Assembly (NCBI GenBank): GCA_950022655.1 | Contig: OX465584.1 | Span: 6,271,694-6,335,693 of the forward strand | DNA length: 64,000 bases | Direction of reading: 5' to 3' | Source: Alentia gelatinosa | Lineage: Eukaryota; Annelida; Polychaeta; Phyllodocida; Polynoidae | Shown here: in pieces, positions 52,326-63,495 of the stretch | Layout: every line of letters starts with the position of its first letter | Position numbering within the stretch: position 1 is the stretch's first letter | Position numbers and translations under genes: made by a program | Notes under the pieces: model-generated | Told to the model about the DNA's origin: nothing | Databases searched by the model: none | Seen by the model: only the letters and a program-made list of their open reading frames with translations

Positions 52326-54030
52326 CAGGTCGTGGCCTGGGAGTCTTTATTCCTATCTTGCTTACACTCATTGTGAAAAAGGTCATTGGAAGGATGTTAT
52401 TCGATGGGTGTGACACCTGCTCTCTTTTTTCATCTCCCTGTGTTCCATTATGTCTTATTTATCAAGGTTTCTCATAACAAAACGTGATTCAAATGACATT
52501 GGGGGTATTTTAGGAGAGGCAAACAATATCTCAGCTTTCTCCATAGTCAGCAAAACAGAAATTAAAATCGCTTGTTTATTACATTTTCATTTCCACCAAT
52601 ACTTCATAAAAATTGAATGAAAAAAAGTCCTCACTGTTCTGCATTGTTTTGTGCTTGGTTTAAGTAATGATTAAGCAGACACTAGCCTCTCAGGTTCTCG
52701 TAATAGGCTGGATTTTTTTAATCATGCCTCTCATCAGCTTATAAGTTGTTTCCGAAATAATGAAGTATTTCAGAAGCACCACTTCAGCCCCCTCAGGTGT
52801 CCACCAAACAGGTCGGAGCAGGTAAACTGCCCACAGCCTGCCCCATACTGTGAAAACAGGGTCCTGTATTCAGTGGCGACCATTTGTGATAGTGAACAGT
52901 TAGTGACCGTTTCAAGACCATTGGGTTCCAGACACAAATTCTTTCTTTTTTTCTTCAAAAATTCTTTTATTGATCCGATATAAAGTGTTATACATTGTAC
53001 TGTTATATACATACATTGTTTTTGGTTGATCAATAAAGATGGCATCCCATCACCTGCTGTGTTTTGCGTGCTGGTTTTCATTGGGTGCCATTTTGTTGGT
53101 ACTCTTGGTAACTTCTAGTAATCCTCTAAATATTCATCCTTAACATTAATATATCATATACATAAATGGTCATAATATTAGCGACCATTTTGAGGGGTAA
53201 AAGGTCTTGGTCATTGTTTTGTGTTCAAGAGTCGTGACCATTTGGTGACCTTTTAGTTCAAATGGTCTTGAAAACAGTGACAAGGTAAGATATGTCATAC
53301 ATGTATGATGTTCATACTAACGCTTATCAAAATTAAGAGATATTTTCAGTGGAGGATTCTATATAGATGTCATACCTTTATCCTAAATTACGTCATTTTC
53401 CAATGATTATTTCATTCATAAAAATGTTTCACCAGAGTCAGTGACAACTGTTGACACTGCTCTGCTTGCCTGCCTTGTTTACATCCTACTGCAGTACTCG
53501 ACCCTAAGTTGGTGTGATAATCTCATACTACAGTTTGGAATATCTCATTTCATACACTTCCACTGTATCAAATGAAACAATATTTACTGTGATTCCATAA
53601 TTTTCTGTTAAGCAATATACAGGTGAGACAGTTGAGGAACAATTTGCAGTCATGATCACTCTTTTGCTCTCCCAAACAGTCACTCTTTTTGGATAACAAC
53701 TAATAAAGACGTCACTGTCTGAAAAACAGGACCCAGGGCCCTGTTTTATTTTCAACTCTCCTGGGGGAGAAGAGTCCCCACGAGGGAAAGCTCCACTGAG
53801 GATATTTTTGAGGAGATCAATTTAATTGGGAGATAATTAAACGCATTTGACGACCCCTCGCCGTAATTGTCGTCGGTGGAGGTCTCCGTCGTCAGTACTG
53901 TCCTCCTCCAAGACACCTCGAAATTAAACGACCCCCTGGGGGCTGTTTAATTGTGGGTCAAAGTCTCGTTTGAGTGGCCCCGATCGTGACTTATACCTCA
54001 AAGACAGTCTTGGGGAGACTTGAAGGACAG
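52326..54030. other. Upstream intron, AT-rich, no recognised gene
   Basis: Contains an imperfect inverted pair around CCGTTTCAAGACCATT (52907) and AATGGTCTTGAAAACAG (53262). 53790-53960 holds GAGATAATTAAACGC and CGAAATTAAACGACC; otherwise unremarkable. Confidence 0.4.
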
Positions 54031-54034
54031 TGTT

Positions 54035-54245
54035 TTTCCAGGTATTTTGGTCTTGAGTGATTGGTTATGGTCAGCAGGGCACGCCTCTAAGACACTACTG
54101 TGACACTGGCTCCCTGCTCTATTCTCAATATCACAGTGAATAGCTCACAGATAGTGAAGGGATAGTTGTATGCAGTATCCTGAAAGTTTGTATGGACCCC
54201 TCTAATCTCTAGATGATGTATATAGCGCAAGCACGCTCTAAAAAG
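54035..54245. repeat. Third copy of the 34560-35160 repeat
   Basis: Shares AGATAGTGAAGGGATAGTT and TAGATGATGTATATAGCGCA with that pair. Confidence 0.85.
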
Positions 54246-55520
54246 AACTCATATTTCATAGTCTTTTTGGGGAAAAAGTAGTCATTAAATCAATAATGCC
54301 ATTGAATAACAAACACTTAGTTAAGGATACTATTATCTGCTACTAGAAAATCGAATTATTAGAAGATAAATATGACTAAATGTGATATCTACATTTTCAA
54401 ATTTGATGGGACACTAATATCTGATTGGACAGATTCCCTACATGGCACAGAGCCAGCAAACCTGTTTGACCAGTTATACACCCTCATGCTCTTACTGACC
54501 ACAGACCAAACCCTCTCTCGCCGCCACCCCAGCCCCCAACCCTACAACTACTCACTGACTTCTACTGACGAGGTAATCATATTAACAAGGTAATCATCTA
54601 ATATAACCCAATGTTATCTAAACAGGAAATACAGGGAAAAGATTGAGACTAAGGTTTAATGGTTGTAAATAGTTGTATTATCGAGGTGGTTGTTATGTGA
54701 GAGTCTATTGTACATTAGAAGTACCATGCTCATCCATTGTAAATGGAAATATTATTAGTTCCTAGTTTAACCAAGGAATGACAAAGCTTACATTCAAATG
54801 GTCCAATGTCGAAATATATCGTACATTTCCCAAGTAAAATCCCATCTAATAATCCATGAGGGTTGATGATTGAAGCAAATATCCCTTCTTGCATGCGTCA
54901 TCAGAAATAGATCCTTTTGGCAGGAGTATGGACTACTTTCTATGGCTGGGATTAAATCTCATCCCACTTTCAAATTGATCACTTTGTTTACTCTACTGTT
55001 CCCCAACAACTGCCACTTATTGCACAGGCATTTCGATGTGGCCCTACTCTATTCGGCCACTCTCGATAAGAAACAGTACAATTCAGGGAGAGTGGTGTTT
55101 CCACTGGAAACCATTTGGTTTTCGAGTTAAATGGCCTTTGATTAGATAGTTTCCCGCCATTTCCGAGCAGACGGTATTTGATGCAAACAGGCATCAATTC
55201 AGGGCCTAGCAGACGACAATTGAACCCCTCCAAAGGCTACTTCTTGTACGAAGTAGGTCAACGGCCATTGTGACGTAAATCTCGTCGAGTGCTGAACAAA
55301 AACCATTTAATGCGAAACATTAGAATGAGGCTATTTAGGGACGCCGCGTCTGAGCGTGGTATAATGTGTTATTTCCGGTATGGGCTCAGCAGAATACTTC
55401 CAGAAGCTTAGGCTACTTGTGAATGATTTAATGGGGATTTGAAACCCTCCCGATGTATTCTTTTAGTATATCACGATCGGGATTTCATATAACGCTGGCG
55501 GAATGCTTGGGAGATCAGTT
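54246..55520. other. Upstream intron, no recognised gene
   Basis: No repeat or coding signal stands out; 55260-55480 includes homeodomain-like words (ACCATTTAATGC, GATTTAATGGGG). Confidence 0.4.
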
Positions 55521-55524
55521 TAAG

Positions 55525-56360
55525 TCCAATACACATCTACCGATTTTAGAACATTGATGTGCCTTTGTTGGCGACAAAGGAACGGTACTTTGTCTCAGGC
55601 GAGGCATTCTTAAGCGGGATTCACACGGTCGGACAAATGAACCTGAGACTGGTGTACCTAACACCTTTTCACCAGTCGCCGACTATTTCTCGCTGAGTAC
55701 AAAGTTTCACAGATTGGGGTGTTCTACAGTCTCAGGGTAACATGGCGGATTCAATTCACATGGGAAGACTTACCAGGTACATAGTCTCACCCCTACACCC
55801 TTACACAGGGTACACAGGGTACACAGTTGCAGACTCAGGGTACTTCCCCGTGTAAATAGGTGTAATTTGGGACCACTGAGACTCACAGATTGGGGAAGAC
55901 GTGTGAAGTACATTTGTCTCACCAAAATGCCCCTGTTTAAAGTCAAAATCTGATAAGATTCTGTTCGTTGTTAGGGGTGATTGTCGCCAACAATTGCAAG
56001 GAAAAAACCTGTCTCAGCAAAATGGAACCATACAATTCAGACGAGGAGATTGTGTTCCAGTACCGAATCTCAACGGGATTGATCTCAGACAAACGCTCTG
56101 TGAGGTACATAGATTCCATCGTGTGAATCCCGCTTTAGGGAGTCAGCCCTAGCAGGTAGATGTTGGGCAGCTAGTCAAGGGTCAGCCAACGATTACTGAA
56201 CTCCCCCATCCCTTTTGTCCACAACTAGTTGTCGGTCAATGTTCCTAAATCACTCTCCAAAGGTTTATCAACATGTTGATAAGTCCAGTCAGCGACAACG
56301 GAACTTTGGTATCTTTGTACCGATATCGGTCCATAATTAAAATAATTAGTCACTGGATGA
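55525..56360. mobile_element. CATCTACCGATT MITE broken by a second MITE
   Basis: 55525-55611 (GTCCAATACACATCTACCGA...) and 56139-56360 (GGTAGATGTTGGGCAGCTAG...) are the two parts of one element of the 56528-57141 family; the DNA between is another MITE. Confidence 0.75.
55612..56138. mobile_element. GCGGGATTCACACG MITE, founder of the 71-bp array
   Basis: Inverted ends AAGCGGGATTCACACG and CGTGTGAATCCCGCTT. The right end GTGAGGTACATAGATTCCATCG and interior TCTGATAAGATTCTGTTC match the 71-bp array at 38650-40070. Confidence 0.85.
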
Positions 56361-56527
56361 GGCATTTTTGGGGGTGGCACACACAGATATGAGGTCAGAT
56401 GTGGTCCCTCACTGATTAGTGCCCACGGTGGCCAACTTGACCAATGACTTGGGGGGTGTTCCTATATCGTAACACAATTGGAAGGGTACATAATCATATC
56501 TCCGTCAGTTAGTGTAGACTGATTTAC

Positions 56528-57141
56528 TTAGGACTAAAGCCCAATACACATCTACCGATTTCGGAACATTTATGTACCTCTGATCGGCGACAAACGAACC
56601 GTTATTTGTCTTAGACGAGTCATCCTAACAAAGTCGGCCGTAGTCGGTAGATGTAGGACAGCTAGGCAAGGGTGAGCCACTGATTAGTGAACCACCTCCT
56701 TCAGATGTCCTTTTGTCGCCAACAAGTTGTGGTTTCTATGTTCCTAAATCGGTGGCCAAAAGTTTTCAACATGTTGATAAATCTAGTCGCTGACAACGGA
56801 ATGAACTGTTCCCAAATCCTAACTCCGTTGGCCTGGGTGCATAATCGTATATCTGTCGGTAAGTGTAGACTGATTTGCTAAGGACTCGATGTCAGGCGAA
56901 GGGTTACGTAATTTGGCTGTGATAAGTTCAGCGACTCCTATATAATTTGGGAACTAATCGTTCAACCCTTAATCGGTAGATGGGTATTGGGCTTTACATC
57001 CACCACCCCCACCCTGGTATCCACTAGGATGGCCACCGGTCGAGCGACGGGTTAAGTAATTTGCCTGCGACAAGTTCACCGACTCCTATACGATTTAGGA
57101 ACTAATCGTTCAACCCGAATCGGTAGATGTGCAACGGGCTT
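56528..57141. mobile_element. CATCTACCGATT MITE, intact copy
   Basis: Starts AAGCCCAATACACATCTACC, ends in inverted form AATCGGTAGATGTGCAACGG plus GCTT. Contains an internal terminus (GGTAGATGGGTATTGGGCTT, about 56979), so the right end is duplicated. Confidence 0.82.
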
Positions 57142-57599
57142 TGGGCGTGGGATTCTGCTGATATATTCACATCATGATGATGTAAGAGAACTTAAATATT
57201 TCCTCGATCTATGCTGTTTTTGGAATGAATATGTAACACATAATGTAATTCATGTCCCATTTGATTGCTCTTCGCGATCCAGGAACCACAACAAATAAAA
57301 TAAGCAATACAGATCAAAAGATATATTTAACAATCCTTGACAATATAGATTGAATTCATAACATAGAGTTATAAATCAGGGAAAGGTCCATTGAACTCAG
57401 AATATCATATTATCCTGAACCACACAAGATACATGTGTATACAACTTGAGAATCTACCGTAGTGAAAACAAATTCTGTTCCATCTCACACCTTTATTGCA
57501 GCTAGCTCGAAGTACTATTCATGATTCGGGGCCAAGTTCATGGTGGGTGGCTACAATAAGGGAAAGTGAACTACGAAGCATACAGACACATGTCTACGG
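57142..57599. other. Upstream intron, no recognised feature
   Basis: AT-rich sequence; nothing recognised. Confidence 0.4.
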
Positions 57600-57970
57600 C
57601 GGGTTCCCTGTGTTAACGGCGACATAGTGGAGTCCTGCACTCTCCCAGCAGATCTTTCCTGCCGCTAGCGCTTACTAATCTCTAGTCCGTTTACAGACCG
57701 CGCTGCCTTAGGCTTACGGTCCGTAAGTGTCTAACAGAGCAAGGCACCCATTTGCCTGTTCCCTCTGCCTGATTGGAGAAAGGAATTTCGTGATTGGCTG
57801 TTCTAATTTTAGCGCCAACTCAAGCCCCTTGTTACTGACAAATCGCTCAAGGCAGCTTAGCACAAGCGGAGGCAGGAATTCCTGACTCAAAATGGCAGCG
57901 CATAACAGTCTTAGTTTGAGCCTGTGTGCCTTGGCCCTGGCGACAACAGACTGTACTAGAATCTAACTAA
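57600..57970. repeat. Interspersed element, inverted partner of 46765-47140
   Basis: See reverse-complement matches CATAACAGTCTTAGTTTGAG and CCTTGGCCCTGGCGACA. The two copies face each other across about 10.5 kb. Confidence 0.8.
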
Positions 57971-58228
57971 TCTCTAGCCTGGAAGGCTGGCCTATGTACT
58001 CCCTCACATTATCTATAGGCCAGGTAACGCCAGCCATTTTGTTTGGTGCATTATGGGTAACGCCTCCATGTTTATGCTGCTTTACCCGCTAGAGGGTGTG
58101 GTGCAATCATTTATAAACCTACCAAGACAACACGCTGTAATAGAGTTCGTAAGCGCTAGTGCCACCAAAACAGATCTACTGTGAGACTGGGAAAGAGGTT
58201 GTGCTGGCTATCCTTGCCACTGCAAATA

Positions 58229-58547
58229 AAGCTCAATGCCCATCTACCGATTTCTGAACATTTAGGTACCTTTGTCGGCAAGAAAACGGACGGTAATTTG
58301 TCGGCCATAGTCGGCCATAGTCGGTAGATGTAGGACAGCTAGGCAAGGGTGAGCCACTGATTAGTGAACCAACTCCTTTGGTAAGTGTAGACTGATTTGC
58401 TTAGGACAAACACCCACCACCCCCTCTCTTGGAGGGCCACCGGCCGAGCGAAGGGTTACATAATTTGACTGCGACAAGTTCACCGACTCCTATACGATTT
58501 GGGAACTAATCATTCAGACCTGAATCGGTAGATAGGTTTTGGGCTTA
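58229..58547. mobile_element. CATCTACCGATT MITE, short copy
   Basis: AAGCTCAATGCCCATCTACC to GAATCGGTAGATAGGTTTTG plus GGCTT, about 319 bp. Confidence 0.8.
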
Positions 58548-58654
58548 AGCGGGTATTCTGCAAAGGTTCAAAGCCGCTCACAGCGGAGCGTTACCTGTCC
58601 CATATTTCATTGGGACAGGGAACTAGGTTAACTAATCTCTTCCTTAACCCAACA

Positions 58655-59180
58655 CTAGTTCCCCAGGTATCCACTAAAACCAGGGAGAGCCAGTCTACAT
58701 TTCAGATTCAAAACAGGGTAACTGTTAAAAGTTATGAAACCCGAAAGACTCATATACTATGCGTTGGAACATACTGTAATTATCAAATGAGTTTCACAGA
58801 CAATTCAGCTGGGTTTTTTTAATTTCTAATTCGCTTTATAATGTTAATCAACAGTTGATAACACTGCTCCTTCGAATAAGCACATGTGTTATATTGACAA
58901 ACAAAACCCTGCAACACATGAGGTTCTTTCCACTGAAAAAAGTAATCCATAAGACTTTGATGAAACAAATATCAAAAATGAAAGTATATTATTTACCAAA
59001 TAAATATGTGCAGCTCTATTTACAAGTCGAACTCAAAATACTCCTCAAAGTGTTCAGAATTTGGGATGTGTGAACAATTGGCGTATGGGGGCAGATTTTG
59101 GCCCCAAAAAGGCAGGTTGGTGCAGAGATATAAGCGGCCGCAGGAAGTAGAGCTCAGGATCTCTTCTCGGAGAGTGGCAG
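58655..59180. repeat. Diverged duplication partner of 42790-43850
   Basis: Order of matching blocks is the same as in 42790-43850 but the middle is shorter. Confidence 0.8.
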
Positions 59181-59689
59181 TCGTATTTTTTTGTAGGTTC
59201 CCCTCAGAGACCCCTCAGCACACGGGGGTTACAATCACTACGGGCCTTTCACTATAACACCTCCGAACCAATATGGAGGCTGCTATAGAAATACTCTTGC
59301 AAGAAAGATTAATCCTCTTCATGAGAAAAAAATAGGTGTATTCAGATTCTTGGAAACTTCTTCGTACCATCTTCTCTCAGTCCATGGTTTTCTTCTGATA
59401 TGTGATGAGAAAGACCCAAGATGCGATGCAGCGACTTGTAAAAACGAGATGTTATATGTGGATCAATACATAGAACCCCTATAAGGGAATTTCCACAAGG
59501 AATTTGCAATTTTGACACCAGAGGGCAATCCAATTGACTTGCCGGATGCCTGGGGCTGCGTGGAGCCCAGCTAATTCTCCATAGTGTGGGTTTTCATCTG
59601 ATTCAGATACCGGGAAACGGTTGTCGCAGCTATTCTCGAGATGCCTCCCCCCCCCCCCCCCCCCGAACCCCCAGACTGAGCATGGCAGT
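59181..59689. other. Upstream intron and poly-C run
   Basis: No gene recognised. A run of 18 C occurs at 59647-59664 just before the 48-bp array. Confidence 0.5.
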
Positions 59690-61612
59690 GTCTCCCCACC
59701 CTGGACCTGGGATATATATTGGTATAGGCATGGTATTGTCCAACCACCCTGGACTTGGTATATATAATGGTATAGGCATGGTATTGTCCAACCACCCTGG
59801 ACTTGGTATATATAATGGTATAGGCATGGTATTGTCCAACCACCCTGGACTTGGTATATATAATGGTATAGGCATGGTATTGTCTAAACACCCTGGACTT
59901 GCTATATATAATGGTTTAGGCATGGTATTGTCCAACCACCCTGGACTTGGTATATATAATGCTATAGGCATGGTATTGTCCAACCATCCTGGACTTGGTA
60001 TATATAATGGTATAGGCATGGTATTGTCCAACCACCCTGGACTTGGTATATATAATGGTATAGGCATGGTATTGTCCCCCCACCCTGGACTTGGTATATA
60101 TAATGCTATAGGCATGGTATTGTCCAACCACCCTGGACTTGGTATATATAATGGTATAGGCATGGTATTGTCCAACCACCCTGGACTTGGTATATATAAT
60201 GCTATAGGCATGGTATTGTCCAACCACCCTGGACTTGGTATATATAATGGTATAGGCATGGTATTGTCCAACCACCCTGGACTTGGTATATATAATGCTA
60301 TAGGCATGGTATTGTCCAACCACCCTGGACTTGGTATATATAATGCTATAGGCATGGTATTGTCCAACCACCCTGGACTTGGTTTATATAATGGTATAGG
60401 CATGGTATTGTCCCCCCACCCTGGACTTGGTATATATAATGCTATAGGCATGGTATTGTCCAACCACCCTGGACTTGGTATATATAATGGTTTAGGCATG
60501 GTATTGTCCAACCACCCTGGACTTGGTATATATAATGCTATAGGCATGGTATTGCCCCCCCACCCTGGACTTGGTATATATAATGCAATAGGCATGGTAT
60601 TGTCCAACCACCCTGGACTTGCTATACATAATGGTTTAGGCATGGTATTGTCCAACCACCCTGGACTTGGTATATATAATGCTATAGGCATGGTATTGTC
60701 CAACCACCCTGGACTTGCTATACATAATGGTATAGGCATGGTATTGTCCAACCACCCTGAACTTGCTATATATAATGCTATAGGCATGGTATTGTCCAAC
60801 CACCCTGGACTTAGTATATATAATGCTATAGGCATGGTATTGTCCAACCACCCTGGACTTGGTATATATAATGGTATAGGCATGGTATTGTCCAACCACC
60901 CTGGACTTGGTATATATAATGGTATAGGCATGGTATTGTCCAACCACCCTGGACTTAGTATATATAATGCTATAGGCATGGTATTGTCCAACCACCCTGG
61001 ACTTGGTATATATAATGCTATAGGCATGGTATTGTCCAACCACCCTGGACTTGGTATATATAATGGTATAGGCATGGTATTGTCCAACCACCCTGGACTT
61101 GGTATATATAATGGTATAGGCATGGTATTGTCCCCCCACCCTGGACTTGGTATATATAATGCTATAGGCATGGTATTGTCCAACCACCCTGGACTTGGTA
61201 TATATAATGGTATAGGCATGGTATTGTCCAACCACCCTGGACTTGCTATACATAATGGTTTAGGCATGGTATTGTCCAACCACCCTGGACTTGGTATATA
61301 TAATGCTATAGGCATGGTATTGTCCAACCACCCTGGACTTGGTATATATAATGCTATAGGCATGGTATTGTCCAACCACCCTGGACTTGCTATACATAAT
61401 GGTTTAGGCATGGTATTGTCCAACCACCCTGGACTTGGTATATATAATGGTATAGGCATGGTATTGTCCCCCCACCCTGGACTTGGTATATATAATGCTA
61501 TAGGCATGGTATTGTCCCCCCACCCTGGACTTGGTATATATAATGCTATAGGCATGGTATTGTCCAACCACCCTGGACTTGCTATACATAATGGTTTAGG
61601 CATAGCAGTGTC
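59690..61612. repeat. 48-bp minisatellite, about 40 copies
   Basis: Unit GGCATGGTATTGTCCAACCA plus CCCTGGACTTGGTATATATA plus ATGGTATA, repeated with exact 48-base spacing for 1.9 kb. Variants are limited to few positions (GGTATA/GCTATA/GGTTTA, CCAACCACC/CCCCCCACC, GGTATATA/GCTATACA). The outermost copies on both sides are the most diverged, as expected for growth from within. One plus and two minus frames remain open throughout because 48 is divisible by three. Confidence 0.96.
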
Positions 61613-61728
61613 TTGCAACCCTGTGACTATTAGCAAAATAATTGTGTTCCATCTTGAAAAATAAATTAGGCATAAAGCAGTGATGCGAAGTTTGAAAGAA
61701 AATGCCTCAAATTGTTATAGGTTTGATT

Positions 61729-62018
61729 TGGCCCGGCGTCCACCTACTACGATATGGCTCCGGTATGGTCTACGATGGACCTCTCGATAGAAAACCAAAA
61801 TCGCGTCGGAAGGTCACCTATTATCGGGGCAGTTGACCACGTTTCTGCGGTTAGACACCGATAAAACCCCATACAATGCGTGGTGGATTGGCATGTCTAG
61901 ATATTTGTCTACGATTTTGCACCTTCCCGACATGTCTCCGATATTTGCTTTCTGTATCGGAGCCATATCGGTAGGTCTAAATATCTATCATAGTAGGTGG
62001 ACCCCAGGCCTTGCTCAC
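61729..62018. mobile_element. MITE with GGCCCGGCGTCCACCTAC ends
   Basis: Left TTGGCCCGGCGTCCACCTAC and right GTAGGTGGACCCCAGGCC are inverted repeats; interior has CGATATGG/CCATATCGG pairs. About 290 bp. Confidence 0.8.
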
Positions 62019-62269
62019 ATCAAGCGGAATACTGGAGCAAGATTTTGGACGAAAGTAAATAAAGTGAAGTAAAATACCAACAACACCCATCCATATTGTT
62101 CGATGTGTGTGAATGATAAAAACCCAGTTCTGATGGAACATCAAACGTTAAGTACCACTTTGGAAGAACGCAAATCGGTCTAAATACCGAGTCAATCATC
62201 TTTGAAGGCGGCGAGGTGTAGAACCACCGGAAGTGACACCGGAAGTAGCCGTGCGCAGCCGCGTCGCGC

Positions 62270-62425
62270 GGTTTTTAAGTTAACCCTTTCGCGGCCGCGG
62301 CTACCATTTGGCAGCACCATAGAAATGCCACTGCTGCCAAATGACAGTACCGCGGGAGAACCGCTGCTGCCAAATGGCAGCACCATAGAAATACCGGTGC
62401 TGCCAAAATACATAGAGAAATATTA
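62270..62425. repeat. GCTGCCAAATGGCAGC hairpin cluster
   Basis: TTAACCCTTTCGCGGCCGCG followed by three copies of GCCAAATGGCAG-type inverted words. The TTAACCCTTT start recalls the TTAA MITE family. Confidence 0.6.
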
Positions 62426-62505
62426 GAGCAATAGCATGAAATCTTCACAATATGTAGATATGACATCATCTTTAGTATTTCTATTCAAAGAAACAAAATA
62501 TTTTA

Positions 62506-62850
62506 TATATTTTATCATCCACCTAATACAAAGTGTCCATAGAAAACACATAGGGAGTTTGTATGGACATACCCAGCCCCTACGGATATGTTGTATGCTC
62601 CGGGTGGCGCATACGAAAAAATAGTGCGTACGGATAAATAGTTCATAACCAAAATGAACTGATATCGACATGCCACTTGTCCAGAAAAGGTGGATGATAA
62701 AAACAACATAGACTGGTTTCAGATAAAAGCGGTTGTACGCTCTTCGGAGTTGACTCTGCGCAATATCCTCACACACGCTCGGATTTTACTATGCGTCAAC
62801 TCCTCGAAGCATACGGCTGCTTGTATCTGAAACCAGTCAACATGTGTATG
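62506..62850. mobile_element. Palindrome-plus-body element, copy of 3040-3372
   Basis: Same body and palindrome; both arms have changed at scattered positions (e.g. AAGCGGTTGTACGCTC against GAAGCATACGGCTGCTT). Confidence 0.82.
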
Positions 62851-63139
62851 TACTATGTAATTACAAACTACAGAGTTATACCCATTATGTACTGGTCGTC
62901 TAGGGGGACAAAATTTCACCAGCACCAGTCCTTAAGGTAGTAGCTTGGTCCCAGGGACCGGTATGGAAATGGTTAAAACCAGGACGAAAAAATGAAACAG
63001 AAAAAAATAGCTGTCAGCCAGACGTCGTTCCCATGACTCGCCTCAATTAGGCACAGATCCATCCCACACCCGGCCTGATTTAGGCCGATGTCAGGCTCAA
63101 ATGCACATTAATATGGCTGCCACAGATGCGCCGCTACAG

Positions 63140-63495
63140 TTTTTATCTCACCCCTGGTACAAGTTTAGCCATAGAAATAACGTTAGAAAGAAATACTCAA
63201 AGATCACCCCAGTAAAGTGACAATACTATGCCACAGTCGTGGCGGAGTGAATATGAGATGACGTTATAGGCTCTCAACCAACTGGGTTTGCGAAGTAGCT
63301 TGAATTATTCTGATATTGTGATGCTATTTAATGTCAGTCAAAGGGGTGAGATAAAACCACACTTTAATCGTAAAATTCACATCCTCAACTCGTTTGGATG
63401 GGCCATAATCATCACATGGCTTCGCCTCAATGACGCTTGCAGCCCATCCAAACTAATGGAGTATTTATTGTGTATTCATACGATTCTCAATGCAG
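63140..63495. mobile_element. Palindrome-plus-body element, copy of 21080-21412
   Basis: TTTATCTCACCCCTGGTACA to AGGGGTGAGATAAAACC, then palindrome with arms CTCGTTTGGATGGGCC/GCCCATCCAAACTAATGG. Confidence 0.82.

Noticed and set aside
52770..53081. Minus frame containing CGQFTCSDLFGG as the missing RING finger
   Set aside because: Resembles CGHTFC only superficially; the remaining RING cysteines and spacing are absent.
59586..61664. 692-codon plus-strand and 668-codon minus-strand open frames as genes
   Set aside because: They are entirely a 48-bp minisatellite; open frames on both strands follow from the period being divisible by three. No start context, splice sites or domain.
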